Assembly (NCBI GenBank): GCA_030429345.1
Contig: JAUIFJ010000014.1
Location: forward strand, 50,277 to 114,276
Reading direction: 5' to 3'
DNA length: 64,000 nt
From: a bacterium
GTDB lineage: Bacteria; CAIWAD01
The translations under genes and the position numbers were made by a program. Every line of letters begins with the position of its first letter. The stretch's first letter is position 1. This document shows, one piece after another, positions 30,503 through 45,500 of the stretch. The notes under the pieces are model-generated. The model saw only the letters and a list, made by a program, of their open reading frames with translations. It was not told where the DNA came from and made no database searches.

Positions 30503-33500
30503 CATCGGTCACGCCGGCACGCTGATCTCGGCGATTCTCTTCCTCTTCCGGCAGAAGTGGCGCAACGCCATTGCGCGCTTCGCGGAGGCAATGACGATCT
30601 TCGCCGTCATGTGCGCCGCCATCTTCCCCGTGATCCATACGGGGCGTCCCTGGCTGGCGGCTTTCTGGCTCTTCCCCTACCCCAACACGCGTGGCATGTG
30701 GGTCAACTTCAACAGCCCGCTGGTCTGGGACGTCTTCGCCGTCTCGACCTATTTCACGGTCTCGCTGCTCTTCTGGTACGTCGGCCTTGTGCCTGACTTC
30801 GCCAGCGTGCGCGATCGCGCCAAGGGCGTGATCCGCCGGACGATCTACGGCATCCTGGCCCTTGGCTGGAGGGGAAGCGCGCGCCACTGGAACCACTACG
30901 AGAAGGCCTACATGATCCTGGCCGGCCTGGCGACCCCGCTGGTGTTGTCGGTGCACAGCATCGTGTCCTTCGATTTCGCGGTCAGCCTGCTGCCGGGCTG
31001 GCACACGACCATCTTTCCGCCCTACTTCGTCGCCGGCGCCATTTTCTCCGGCTTCGCCATGGTGGTGACGGTGCTGGTCTTCGTGCGCAAGATCATGGGC
31101 CTCGAGCACCTGATCACGCTGAATCACATGGAAACGATGAACAAGGTGATCCTGGCGACTGGCTGCATGGTCGGCTTCGCCTACGCCACCGAGTTCTTCA
31201 TGGCCTGGTACGCCGGCCACCCCTACGAGTTCTACATCTTCCTCAACCGCGCCACGGGACCCTACGCCTGGGCCTACTGGACGATGGTGCTCTGCAACGT
31301 GATCTCGCCGCAGCTCTTCTGGTTCAAGACCCTGCGCCGCAGCATTCCGGTGATGTTCGTCGTCTCGATCTTCGTCAACATCGGCATGTGGTTCGAACGC
31401 TTCGTGATCGTCGCCACCTCGCTGCACCGCGACTTCCTGCCCAGCGCCTGGGACTACTACCGTCCCACGCTGATCGACGTCGGCATTTTCGCCGGCAGCT
31501 TCGGCCTGTTCTTCACCATGGTCCTGCTCTTCTCCCGCGGTCTGCCGGTCATCGCCACGGCCGAGGTGAAGGCGGTCCTGCCCGGCACCCAGCCCCACCA
31601 CGGACATGGAGGCGACCACCATGAGTAGACAATCGGCACAGGCCGTGATCGCCCTTTTCGACAGCGCGCAGGCGCTGATGGACGCGATCCCCAAGGTGCG
31701 TGCCACCTACCACGGCCGCCTGGAAGCCTACACTCCCTATCCGGTCCACGGCATCGAGAAGGCCCTGGGCATCGGCAAGTCCTGGGTCGGCTGGATCGTG
31801 CTCGGCATGGGCCTTTTGGGCCTCTGCGCCGGATTCGGCCTGCAGACCTGGGTCTTCACGACCGAGTATCCCCTGGTCTTCGGCGGCAAGCCCGTGTTCG
31901 GCTGGCCGGCCTTCATTCCGGTGACCTTCGAGACCACGGTGCTGCTGTCGGCCTTCGGCGCCGTCTTCGGCATGCTGCTGGTGGCCAACCGCTACCCGCA
32001 CCTGAGCCATCCGCTGCTGAGCACCAAGGCCATGAAGTCGATCACGCGAGATCGCTTCGCCCTGGTCTGCGAGGCGGAGAAGGATCGCGAGATCGACGAG
32101 GACGCCTGCCGCGAGGTGCTCAGCGCCGCGGGAGGACAGGACCTGGAAGTGGTCTACGAGAGCGCCGAGATCGGCACCGGCGAACTGCTTTCGCCGAAGG
32201 GCGTGACCCTGGGCCTGCTGATCTGCGTGATCGCCGGCTTCGGCATGAAGGAGATCATCATCCGTTTCCCGGCCCTGCCGCCCATGAACAACATGGACGA
32301 GGTCTTCCGCCAGGACGCGCAGGATCCTTCCGCCTTCTTCGCCGACGGCTTCGGAATGCGGCAGCCCGTCGCCGGCACGGTGGCACGCGGCTTCATGCCC
32401 GCGGTCTTCGAGACGGCGGAGGAGGCCGACGGAGTGCTGGCCAATCCCATGCGTATGACGATGGCCTCCCTGGAACACGGCAAGGTGCTCTACGACCAGC
32501 ACTGCATGGTGTGTCACGGCGCCCTGGGTACCGGCGAGAAGATGATGCCCGCCTACGGAGGCGTGCCGGCCAACCTGCATTCGCAGCGTCTGCGCGAGGT
32601 CGGGGACGGTCACCTGTACCACGTCATCACCCACGGCAAGAATACGATGGCCGGCTACGGCAAGGACATTGCGCCTGCCGAGCGCTGGGACCTGGTCAAC
32701 TACCTGCGCGCCCTGCAGCGCTCGCAGGATGCCACCGACGACGACCTGCGCCTGGCCCGGACGGTCGCGGCGAACAGCCATACGGAGAGTCATCATGACT
32801 GATCGCAACGCGGCCGCGGCGCCGCCCCTGCTGCTGGGCCTGACGGGCCTGGGCCTGCTGGGCATGATCGCCACCTTCTTCGTGGACGGCGGCATGCGTT
32901 TCGCCGCCAACTGGATCATGTGGTACATGGCCGGCGTGGCCGTGCTGCTCGGCGCGCTCTTCCTGATCACCATCGAGCACCTGGTCGGCGCGCGCTGGAG
33001 CATTCCCCTGCGCCGCGTGGCCGAGCGTGTGACAAGCCTCATCGGACCGCTCTTCCTTGCCGGCGTCGTCGCCGCCGCCATCGGCATGGGCTTCTTCTAC
33101 GAATGGGGCACGCCCGAGTTCATGGAAATGGCCGCCACGGACCACCACCTGCACGCCAAGTACATCTGGTTCCACCCGGCCTTCTTCTACGGCCGCCTCG
33201 TCTTCTGCTTCCTGATCTGGGGCCTGGCCTACCGGAAGTTCACCAAGGCCAGTGTCGGCCAGGACGAAAGCAAGGATGTCGCCGTCAGCCTGAAGGCCCG
33301 CCGCTTCTCGGCGCCCTTCATCATTCTCTTCGCCATTACCACCTCGATCGCCGCCTTCGATTTCCTGATGAGCGTCGAGCCGCGCTGGTATTCGACGATC
33401 TTCGGCGTCTACTTTTTCGCTGTCGCCGTGCTGACCGGCCTGAGCGTGATCACCCTGGTGACGATCCGCCTGATCCGCATGGGCCGCCTGCCCCAGGTGC

Positions 33501-36500
33501 GCGACGACCATGTCTACAGCCTGGGCGGACTGCTTTTCGCCTTCACGGTCTTCTGGACCTACATCTCCTTCAGCCAGTTCATGCTCTACTGGTACGGCAA
33601 CCTGCCCTTCGAGATCTTCTGGTACATCGACCGGCTGGAGGGAGGCTGGAAACCCCTGACCTACGCTCTGTCCATCGCGCGCTTCGCCGTGCCTTTCTTC
33701 GCCCTGCTCAGCCGCGAGGCGAAGACCGACCTGGGACGGCTGAGCTGGGTCGCGAAGTGGATCATTGCCACAACGATTCTGGACCTGTACTGGGTGATCT
33801 TCCCCAGCTTCGGCCGCATGAGCGGCGGCAGCGGGCTGGTCTTCAACTGGCAGGAAGTCAGCTTCGCGCTGTTCTTCATTGGTGCCGCCATGATCTGGCT
33901 GCGCCGCAGCCAGTCCATGGGAGCGGACATGCCCGTCGGTGATCCCCGCCTGAAGCGCGGCCTCGAATTCCACCTGTAGGAAAGAGAACCATGAAGCCAG
34001 AGACTACCGACCGCGGCAGCATTTTCAGCCACCTCTTCTGGGGCGTGGTCTTTTTCGCGATCTGCGGCGTGCTGTTCACCATGCTCGTCCTGCCCGGATT
34101 CGTCCACTACAAGGCGGGCAAGGGCAGCGCGGCCTTCGACATGGCCCAGGACGGGAGTGGCCACCACCAGACCCTGGTGGAGAAGTATCGCCGCGTAGAC
34201 GCCGCGGAAATCGAGCCGGTGGAGGGCATCACCAAGCCCGGCCTCGACCTGCAGGCCGCCCTGGAAGGCAGCGCCGAGCAGCTCGCCGCCGGCCAGGCGC
34301 TCTTCGTCGCCCAGTGCGCTGCATGTCACGGCAACACGGGCAAGGGCGACGGGCCCGCCGGCGCGGCCCTGGGCGCGCGGGACATGACCATCGAAGAGGG
34401 CTGGGTAAACGGCAACCGTGTCACGGACATTGTCCGCACGCTCTCGAAGGGCCTGCCGCCCAAGATGCCGACCTTCGAGCACCTGCCGGCCGCCGACCGT
34501 TTCGCGCTGGCGCACTACGTGATCAGCCTGGGCGACTTCAGCCATTCGACGCCCCCGGCAAGCGAGATCCAGGCCCTGGACGAGGAATTCGCCTTCAGCC
34601 AGGACCAGTTCGAGCCCAACCGGGTGGCGGTGAGCGTCGCCATGAGCCAGCTCGACAAGGAGAACCGCGGCCTGCACAGCCTGCGCTACTCGGACCTGAG
34701 CAAGGAGCAGGCCCGCCTGCTGCTCTCCGTGGTCAGCGAGCCTGCCCGCGTATACCAGGCCCTGAAGAGCCTGGAGGGCTGGCGCAAGGACCGCGAACTC
34801 TTCAACCGCAGCCTGCTGGCCGGCTATCCGCTCAACGGCTTCCACGAAGGCCTGATGGCTCTCGATGGAGGTCAGTGGCGGGATCTGCACGGCGCCCTGC
34901 AGCTGGCGGTGGACTAGGATTCGATCATGCCGCGATTCGCCAGCGTACTCCTGCTTCTTCTTGCCGTGATCCACGCCTCGCTGGCGCAGGTCAACACGGA
35001 TGAGGTGGGCATTGACGAGAAGCTGGGCGACTTCCTGCCCGCGGACCTGGTCTTCCTCGACGAAGAGGGGGACAGCCTGCGGCTGGGCGAGATCACCGAT
35101 CGACCGATCCTGCTGACGCTGGTGTACTACACCTGTCCCGGCATCTGCACTCCCCTGCTCAACGAGGTGGCGCAGGTTATCGGGCGTACGCGGGCCGAGC
35201 CGGGCAAGGACTACACCCTGGTGTCGGTCAGCATCGACCCGCTGGACACGCCGGAGCTGGCGAAGAAGAAGCAGGCCAACTACCTGGGCCTGATCGAGCG
35301 CGAGGACTTCGGTGCCGAGCATTGGCGCTTCCTGGTCGGGGATTCCACCAGCATCGCCGGCATTACCGAAGCGGTCGGGTTCAAGTACAAGAAGGACGGC
35401 GGGGAATACCTGCATTCGGGAGCGGTGATCGCCATCAGCCCCGACGGCATGATTTCGCGCTACCTCTACGGAACGGATTTCCTGCCCTTCGATTTCCGCA
35501 TGGCGGTGGTCGAGGCGGCCAAGGGCAAGATCCAGCCGACGGTGACGCGGCTGTTGGCCTACTGTTTCAGCTACGACCCGGAGAGCCGGACCTATGTCTT
35601 CGCGCTCTTCAAGGTCTTCGGCACCCTGATGCTGGCCTTTATCGCGGGCCTGGCGCTGGTGCTGGTTTTCGCCGGGAAACGGCGCACACGGACACAAAAG
35701 GGGCAGGCGGCCTGATCCACGGCACGGCTTGTCAATGGATACAATCCGAGGACTCGGGGCCATCCGCGCGGATGGAGCGGCCGAAGTCCACAACCTGGAG
35801 CTTCCCATGGCCTATGCTGGTGTAGCGCCGGAGCGTACGACCTTCTACGAGCAGGGAACCACGGACAAGCCCACCGGGCTGAAGTCCTGGCTGCTGTCGA
35901 CGGATCACAAACGCATCGGCATCATGTACCTGACGGCGATGATGTTCTTCTTCGCCATCGCGGTCTCCCTGGGCTTGCTGATCCGCCTGGAGCTGCTGAC
36001 CTCCGGTCCCACCCTGCCCTTTGTCAACCAGAGGATCTACAACTCCTTCTTCACGCTGCATGGCGTGATCATGATCTTCCTCTTCGTGGTGCCGGGGCTG
36101 CCCAGCGTCTTCGGGAACTTCTTCCTGCCCCTGCAGCTGGGTGCGGAAGACGTCAGTTTCCCGCGGCTGAACCTCTTCAGTTTCTACCTGTACATGACGG
36201 GCGCGGTGCTGGCCCTGGTCAGCATCGTGATGCCCGGCGGCAGCCCGGACACGGGCTGGACCTTCTACGTCCCCTACAGCTATGAAACGGGACCGGCGGC
36301 GATCATGGCCGGCCTTGCGGCTTTCGTGCTCGGCTTCAGCTCGATTCTGACCGGGCTCAACTTCGTGACCACGATCCACCGCATGCGGGCGAAAGGCATG
36401 GGCTTCTTCAAAATGCCCCTCTTCACCTGGTCGCTCTACGCGACGGCCTGGATCCAGGTGCTGGCCACCCCGGTGATCGGTATCACGCTGATGCTGGTCC

Positions 36501-39500
36501 TCGCCGAGCGTTTCCTGCAGGTCGGCGTCTTCAACCCGGCGCTGGGCGGCGACCCCGTGCTCTACCAGCACCTCTTCTGGATGTACTCGCACCCCGCCGT
36601 CTACGTGATGGTGCTGCCTGCCATGGGCGTGGTCAGCGACATGCTGGCCACCTTCTGCCATCGGACGATCTTCGGCTACAAGGCCATTGCCCTTTCGAGC
36701 ATGTCGATCGCAGTCGTGGGCTACCTGGTCTGGGGGCATCACATGTTCACCACCGGGATCAGCCCCACCTCGGCGAAGATCTTCAGCCTGCTGACCTTCT
36801 TCGTCGCCGTGCCGACGGGCATGAAGATCTTCAACTGGGTCGCGACCATGTACAAGGCCTCGATCGAGCTGAAGACGCCCATGCTGTATACGCTGGCCTT
36901 CATCTTCCAGTTCAGCATCGGCGGCCTGACCGGCCTGCCGCTGGCGGCGCTCTCCACGGACATCCAGCTGCACGACACCTACTTCGTGCTCGGCCACTTC
37001 CACTACGTGGCCTTCGGCGGCATCGTCTTCGCCTTCTTCGGCGGGCTGTACTACTGGTACCCCAAGATGTTCGGCCGCATGTACGACGAGCGCCAGGGCG
37101 TGATCGGCTTTCTGCTGCAGTTCATCGGCTTCAACCTGCTCTACTTCCCCATGTTCATGCTGGGACTGAAGGGCATGCCGCGCCGCTACTACGACTATCT
37201 GCCCGAGTACGAATCGCTGCACGCGCTGTCGACCTACGGCAGCTGGATCCTGGCCGCCGGCCTGCTGCTGATGGCCTGGAACTTCCTGCGCAGCCTGGGC
37301 AAGGGCGAAGAGGCTCCGGACAATCCCTGGGAAGGCACGACCCTGGAATGGGACACGACCTCCCCGCCGCCGCTGCTGAACTTCGACAAGGAGATCGTCG
37401 TCACGCGCGGCCCCTATGACTATCCCGAGGAGGAGACCCGATGAGCGCACACGGCGAAGCGGCCCACGCCGTCCACAAGGACTACGAGGGCGCCAAGATC
37501 GGCATGTGGCTCTTCCTCTTCACGGAAGTGCTGCTCTTCGGCGGACTCTTCGTGCTCTACGCCGCCTATCGCAGCGTATACGCCGCCGAGTTCCATCACG
37601 CGGCGGGGTCGCTGAACGTCTTCCTGGGCGTTTTCAACACGGTGATCCTGCTGACCAGCAGCCTGACCATGGTGCTGTCCGTCTCCGCCATGCAGAAGGG
37701 CGACGTGCGCAGCTCGATCAACGCCCTCTTCTGGACCTTCGTCTGCGCGCTGGGCTTCCTGGTCAACAAGTACTTCGAGTGGTCCTACAAGATCCACCAC
37801 GGCATCTATCCCGGATCCGAGGAGATGGCGGCGCACCACGACAAGGGCGAGGTGCTGTTCTACGGGCTGTACTACATGATGACCGGCCTGCACGGCTTCC
37901 ACGTGATCGTGGGCATGATCTGCATGGGCTTCATCTACTATCACATCCGCAAGGGCTGGATCACCCCGGATGACTACGTCAAGCTGGAGAATGTCGGCCT
38001 CTACTGGCACCTGGTGGACCTGATCTGGATCTTCCTGCTGCCGCTGTTCTACCTGGCCGCATAGGAGGGATGATGTCACACGACAACTCGCACGCCCACC
38101 ACGAGCCGATCCCGTATCACGTCTTCGTGATCGTCTGGATCGCCCTGCTGGTCCTGACCGGCATCACCGTGGGCGCCTCGATCTTCTTTCCCGGCGTGAT
38201 CGGGATTACGGTGGCGGGCATCGTCACGCCCCTGAAGGCCTTCCTGGTCATGTACTGGTTCATGCACCTGAAGTACGAGGGCCCGGCAATGAAGATCATG
38301 GTCGCGTCGGCCATGATCATCCTTTTGATCCTGTTGGCCGGCCTGCTCGGCGACATCCTCTTCAGATAGGAGCGCGTGATGTTTTCCGGAGTATCCACCT
38401 TCGCGCCTGAAATCGATTCGGCCATGGCCTTCATCCTGTGGTGGTCGGCGATCCTGATGATCGGGATCACGGCCTTCATGGTCTACTGCATGGTTCGCTA
38501 CAGCCGCAAGAACAACCCGAAGCCGACACACATCCATGGCAGTGTCGCCCTCGAGACCATCTGGACGGTCCTGCCGACGATCCTCGTGCTGATCATGTTC
38601 TACAAGGCCTTCGGCACCTTCGAGCTGATGACCACCCGGCCGGACGACGCCATGAAGGTCAAGGTCACGGGCCTCAAGTGGCGCTGGGTCTTCGAGTACG
38701 AGAACGGCAAAAAGGCCGACGAGCTCGTCGTTCCCGTCAACCAGGCCGTCGAGCTGGAGCTGCATTCGCCGGACGTGCTGCACAGTTTCTACGTGCCGGC
38801 CTTCCGCATCAAGAAGGACGTGGTGCCGGGCAAGGACAACTGGACCTGGTTCGAGGCCTCCGAAAAGGGCAATTACAATGTGTTCTGCGCCGAGTATTGC
38901 GGCAACGACCACAGCTACATGCTGAGCACCGTGCGTGTCGTCGATTCCGGCGAGTACAGCACCTGGCTCAACACCAAGTCCGAAGTGCTCAGCGGACCGG
39001 ATCTGCTGGCGGCGAAGGGCTGCATCGCCTGCCACTCCCTCGACGGCAGCTCGCTGGTCGGCCCGACTTTTCAGGGAATATTTGGTAAGATGGAAACCGT
39101 TGTTACGGACGGAGAAGAGCGGCAGCAGCGGGTCGACGAAGACTATCTGCGAAAATCAATTCTCGAGCCGGCGGTGGACCTTGTCAAGGGATATGCCAAC
39201 CAGATGCCGAGTCAGGCCGGACTGCTCACGGACGAGGAACTGGACGCCATCATCGAGACCATCAAGGAGCTGAAGGAATGAACTGGACAACGGCGGCATT
39301 ATGTGCCAGCCTGTCCGTGGGCCTGATCGCCTGCGGCGGCGGCGAGAAGAAAGCGGAAACCCAGAGCAGCACGGCAGCCAAGAAGGAAGCCGCGCCGAGC
39401 GTGGATGTTGCCGCGGCCAAGAAGCTCATGCAGGACAAGCTCTGCCTGACCTGCCACAGTCTGGACGGCAGCACCGAGATCAACGGCGCTCCGGCCCTGG

Positions 39501-42500
39501 GCCCCACCCTGAAGGGGATCTACGGCACCCAGACCACCGTGGTGGTCAATGGCGCGGAAGTCACCCACAAGGTGGACGACAACTACCTGCGCAAGTCGAT
39601 CAACGAGCCGATGGCCGAGATCAAGAAGGGCTACAACCCGGTCATGGCCCCGCTGCCGATGACGCCGGCGGAAGTCGACCTGGTGATCGCCTACATCAAG
39701 ACCCTCTAGAACCTTGCCTTCCACCTTCAGCATTCTGCTGGAGCTGGTCAAGATTCGCGTGACGGCCGCAGTCGGATTGACTGCGGCCTTCGGTTTTTTG
39801 GCGGCTCGCCCCCAGGCGGACTGGACCGTGCTTGCCGTTCTCTTCGGGCTCTTCTTCCAGGCCTGCGGCAGCGCGGCGCTCAACCATTGGCAGGAACGCG
39901 GAAGCGACGCGCTCATGGAGCGCACCCGCCAGCGTCCGCTGCCGGCAGGGAGGGTCAGCGGGAGCGCGGTGCTGGCCAGTGCGATCCTGCTGCTTCTGCT
40001 GGGCAGCCTGCTGCTGTGGCTCTACGCTTCGGCCCTGGCTTGCGCCATCGGGCTTTCCTGTTTCGTCTGGTACAACCTGGTCTACACTCCCCTGAAGAGC
40101 CGCAGCCACCTGGCGGTCGTGCCGGGGAGCATCAGCGGCGCCCTGCCCCCGATGGTCGGCTGGGCCGCGGCGGAAGGCAGCTGGCAGGATCCGCTGATCT
40201 GGTTCATCGTGCTCTTCCTCTTCATCTGGCAGTTTCCCCATTTCTGGATCGTCCTGCTGCTGCGGGGCCAGGAGTACGAGGCGGCGGGCCTGAAGACCCT
40301 GGCCGGCCGCCTGAGCCGCGATCAGCTGATGCGCCTGAGCCGCAACTGGGTGCTGCTCCTGGCCCTGGCCGGTCTCTGCTTCGCCGCTCCGCGCTTCGAC
40401 TTTTCGCCCCTTCTGCTGGTCCTGCTCAGCCTGGTCACCCTGGTGCTGCTGGCGCGCTCGCGCTCGCTGATGCACCGTTCGCGGCAGGAGGAACAGGTGC
40501 GGCGGCTCTTCCTCTGGGTCAACGCCTACACCCTGAGCGTCCTGCTGCTGATCGTCGTCTCGCGCTGGCAGCAGGCCCGGGAAGGGCTGCGGGGGCTGCA
40601 GTACTTCTAGGGCGGATATGCCTGGCGGATGCCTTCCAGCTTGCGTCTAGCTTTGCTTTGTTGTACCCTTCCAGATGAGTGCTCCGCATAACGCATTCCA
40701 TGTTCTCCAAACCAGAGTGCCCCGTTCCTGCACCAAGAACTTCAGGTCCCCATTCCATGGCTCTCCCCCCATTTGTTCTCCTTTTCGCCCTCTTTTTCGG
40801 AATCCCGACCCAGGGCCAGGACCTCGGCCAGCTTTGCGGTTGGGGGTCGCATTTCGTGTATCACGCCAAACCAGGCGACGAACTCCGCGAGATCTTCGTT
40901 GGGCGAAGGATGTGCATCGGTCTTTTGTCGGACAGTACTCTTGTGAGCTGGGGCTGGAACCAGTATGAACTGTGCGATCTGCCGGAGGAGAACGAGGCAT
41001 TCATAATGGCCGATGTAGGATCGCTTCATGCCCTGGGTCTCCGTGCGGATGGCAGCCTTGTGGCATGGGGGAACAACGGGGTTCTGCCGCCTGGGCAAAA
41101 CAGCGGCTTTCGCCAGGTCGCCTGTGGGACAAACCATTCTGTTGCACTCAGGAATGATGGAAGCATTATTGCCTGGGGCCAGAACAGTTACGGGGAGTGT
41201 GATGTACCCACTCCGAATGCCGGGTTCCAGATCGTTCAAGCGGGGTCTGGGTTCAGCGTGGGATTGAAAGAGGACAGCACTCTCGTCGCCTGGGGCAGTA
41301 ATTCCCTGGGATTGTACGACCTGCCCGAGCCGAACCAGGGGTTCCTGACGTTCGTCACCTCGAACTCGCATGGTCTTGCCCAGCGTGCGGACGGCAGCCT
41401 GGAAGGCTGGGGCTACAACAGTTCTGGTCAGTGCGATGTACCTGGGAACTTGACCGATGTGATCACGTTTCGTGCAGGAGAAGGACACAGCCTCGCATTG
41501 CGCGAAAATGGCAGCCTAGTCGCTTGGGGGCGAAACGATTTTGGCCAGTGTGACATTCCTGCACCGAACTCGGGATTCATCCACATTGCCGCTGGAGAAG
41601 ACTGGTCCATGGGGGTGCGGCAGGATCAGTCCATTGTCACCTGGGGAGATCCGGCGAAGTATCAACGGATGGTCCATGGATCACCGGTTTCCTTCAAGGC
41701 TGTACATACGAGCCGCGGGCACACGCTTGCCGTGCAATCCAATGGAAGAATCCATGCCTGGGGAAACAACAGTAACGGGCAATGCACGATTCCTGCTGGC
41801 CTGCAACCCGCCATCAAAGTTGCTGCAGGCACATACCACAGCCTGGCTCTGCAGGAGAATACGACAATTGCCGCCTGGGGCAGAAATTCGAACGGGCAAT
41901 GTGATGTTCCCTCACCCAATGCGGGGTTCGTACAGGTTGATGCAGGAAACTACTTCAGCATGGGGCTTCGCCTCGATCAAACAATCGCCTGCTGGGGAAG
42001 GAATTTCTATGGCCAGTTGAATGTACCTGAACCGAACGCAGGGTTCCAGGCGATTGCCTGCGGCTCGGGATTCAGTCTTGGCCTGCGACAGGATGGCAGC
42101 ATTGCAGCGTGGGGACAGAACCAGTACGGACAATGCGCAGTCCCCGAGCCGAACAGCGGTTTTGTTGCGATCAGTGCCAAAGGCAACCATGCCTTGGGCT
42201 TGAAGCAGGATGGTACTGTCGTTGCATGGGGGTATGATGGGGCCGGACTGAATTCGGTGCCGTCCCATGAATCGGGTTTCGTGGGGATCGCTACAAGCCA
42301 GCTAGCCAACTGTGCCTGGACCGAAGAGGGAGAGCTTCACATCTGGGGGAGCAATGTGTATGATCAACATGCCGTCCCTGCACCCAATGCAGGTTTTCTG
42401 TCGGTAGCCGGTGGATTGAATCGTTTTATCGGTATTCGAAGTCTTCCAGTGAATGATCTGGAACTGCGGATCACCTACAACCCAGGCACACAGCTGTTTT

Positions 42501-45500
42501 ACTTGGATTGGGACCCGCGGGAAAGTGCTGACCGGTACCGAATCCTGCTCAGTAGCCAGGCGTGGGGTCCTTGGTATCTCGGTGCTATTGTTCTGGAACC
42601 CGGCTTTTCCACGGCTTCGTCTTCTGGCAAGGGATTCTTCAAAGTGTTTCCTGAAAGCATCTCTTCGCGCTGAAATCTGACGTTCTCGCTTTTAGCGTCA
42701 GCACTACTGCTCCAGAACTTCACTCAGAATTCACACCCCCTGCAGATCCCCCTTCCGCCGGTCGATACTCTGCGAGGACAATCGACCGGCATCCGCCCTG
42801 GATGCTGCTTTCAGCAAGGAGCGAGCCCATGAACAAGACGATTGCAGGCCTCTGTCTCGGCATTGCGGCCGGAAGCTTTTTCTTTCTGGATGGCAGCCCT
42901 GCCGGCGCCTCGGACCTGGATGTGGCCGGCGCCCGCAAGATCATGCAGGACAAGCTCTGCCTGACCTGCCATACGACGGACGGCGCGGAGACCCTGAATG
43001 GCGCGCCCCCGCTGGGTCCGACCCTGAAGGGCATTCTGGGCAGCAAGACCACCGTGGTCGTCGAAGGCGCGGAAACGACGGTGACGATCGACGAGGCCTA
43101 CCTGCGCAAGGCCATCCTGAAGCCGATGGCCGAGATCAAGAAGGGCTACAACCCGATCATGGCCCCCCTGCCGATGACCGACGAGCAGCTTGACCTGGTC
43201 ATCGCCTACATCAAAACCCTGTAGAAGCCACGCCGCCCCGCGCGGCGGAGAAGAAGCATAGACATGAAACGGCCGCCTTCCGGAGGGGAGGGCGGCCGTT
43301 TCGCGTGTGACCGATTCCCGCCGGGCAGCGGTCCCGTATGGGTCGATCGCGATCGGCCCTTACGTGGGAGGAGGATGAAAGGGCATCATCCGTTTCATGA
43401 ACTCGTGGAACAGCGGCACGGAGAAGGCCGTCATGCCGTGCCCCGGGCTGTAGATCATGCCTTTGCGGAGCAGGGAGTTGCGGCTGCTGGAAAGGGAGCC
43501 GCTGCCGTGTGACAAAAGCGCCGCCACCTCCCCGCTGCGGTGGGGTCCCGCGCCAAGCTCGGCCATGCCGCGCAGGTAGGCTTTCTCGCGTGGGGTAAGC
43601 TGCTCGAAACGCACACGGAAGAAGCCGGCGTCGAGGGCGGCGCGGGCGATCTCGTCCGCGGCTTCGACATCCGCCAGGCGGATCGGAGAGCGCGGCGCCG
43701 TGTCCCAGCTGTGCTTGCCCCATTCCTGCAGGAAGTAGGGATAGCCCTGCGTGATCTCGACGATGCGCGCCAGAGCATTGCGATTGATCTTTGCGCCTTC
43801 GGCAAGGATCGGCTTCTCGATGGCCTCGGCGGCGGCCTTTTCATCCAGGGGGCCCAGCTCGATGAAGTCGAAGAGACGCTCGGCATAGGACTTGGCCTGG
43901 CCGCTCAGGGTGCGCAGGTGGGGCAGGCCGGCTCCGGAGAGCAGGACGGGCATGCGCCTTTGTGCGCAGTGATGCAACGCGCTGATCAAGGCCGCGAGCT
44001 CCTTTTCCTGCACGTACTGCAGTTCGTCCAGCAGGAGCAGCACGGCCGTATTCGCTTTCCGGGCCGCCTGGCCGACGGCCTCCAGGAGAGAACGAAGATC
44101 CGGTTCCAGGTCCCCGATATCGGCCAGGCCGGGTTCCGCTTCCAGATCCATTCCCAGTTCGATGTCCGCATAGCTCAGCTTCAGTCCGTTGACGAAGCCG
44201 GCCAGCCCGCGCAGGGCCCGGGTGGCCAGTTCCTTCGCCTGGGCATGGCGGGAGAGCTTCAACAGCAGCACACGCAGGGCGGGTGCAAGCAGGCCGGGAA
44301 GACTCTGCTGCTCCTGTGCTTCCAGTCGCAGAGGATGCAGGCCGCGTTCCTCCGCGGTCTCGCGCATGCGTTCCAGCAGAACCGTCTTGCCGACGCCGCG
44401 GACACCGATCAGTAGCAGGCTCTTGCCTGTTCGCCCGAGCCGGGCGCGTTCGGCGGCGACACGGAACTGTTCCAGGAGCGCGTCGCGTCCGGTCAACTCC
44501 GGGGGCGGAGAGCCGGCGCCGGGCAGAAAAGGGTTGTGTACGGGATCCATGCGATGAAGGTATCGAAGAATATCGGGAATATCAAGAATGATGATATTCC
44601 CGATATTCTTCGATAGGTCGTTTACCGGGCATCCGCCCGCAGGGGTCGATCGCGATCGACCCTCGCGTGGAACACGCCACCGGGAAAAAGAAGACGGGGC
44701 CGTCGCCGGCCCCGTCTTGTGTGTGATCCATCGGATGAATCCGTCTACGAACGCTCGTAGATGCGGTTCCAGGCGCGCAGCTGCTCTTCCTGCTTCTTGT
44801 TGCGGTAGCGGCGGTTCATGCGCCAGCGCCAGTTGCCCTGGGTCGTGCCGGGCACGTTCATGCGCGCCTCGCCGCCCAGGCCGAGCAGGTCCTGCATGGG
44901 AATCACCACCCAGTTGGCCGTGCTGGCCCACAGGGCGCGCAGCGAGGCGGGGAGGATCTCCTCGCGGCGCTGTACGCCAAGCCACTCCTCCAGCGCGGCG
45001 GCCGCTTCCGCCGGGGCCTCGTCGAGGAAGCCTTCCAGGGTGTCGTTGTCGTGGCTGCCCGTATACGCGACGCAGTCCTTCTCGTAGTTGTGCGGCAGGA
45101 AGCTTTCGTTGCCTTCCAGGGCGCTGAACTGGAAGATCTTCAGGCCGGGATAGCCGAAGCGCTCCTTGAGCGCGGTGACCTCCGGAGTGATCACGCCCAG
45201 GTCCTCCGCCACCAGGTCCAGGCCGGGCAGCGCGTTGTGCAGGACGCGGAAGAGCGCCTCGCCGGGGGCCTTGACCCACTGGCCGTTCTCGGCGGTTTCC
45301 GCGTCGCCGGGTACTTCCCAGGCGGCCTCGAAGCCGCGGAAGTGGTCGATGCGAATGGTGTGCACCAGCTGCTGCAGCGCATGCACCCGGCTGCGCCACC
45401 ACCAGAACCCGTCCTGCTGCATCACGTTCCAGTCGTAGTGCGGGTTGCCCCAGAGCTGTCCGGTGGGGCTGAAGTAGTCGGGCGGCACTCCGGTCTTGAC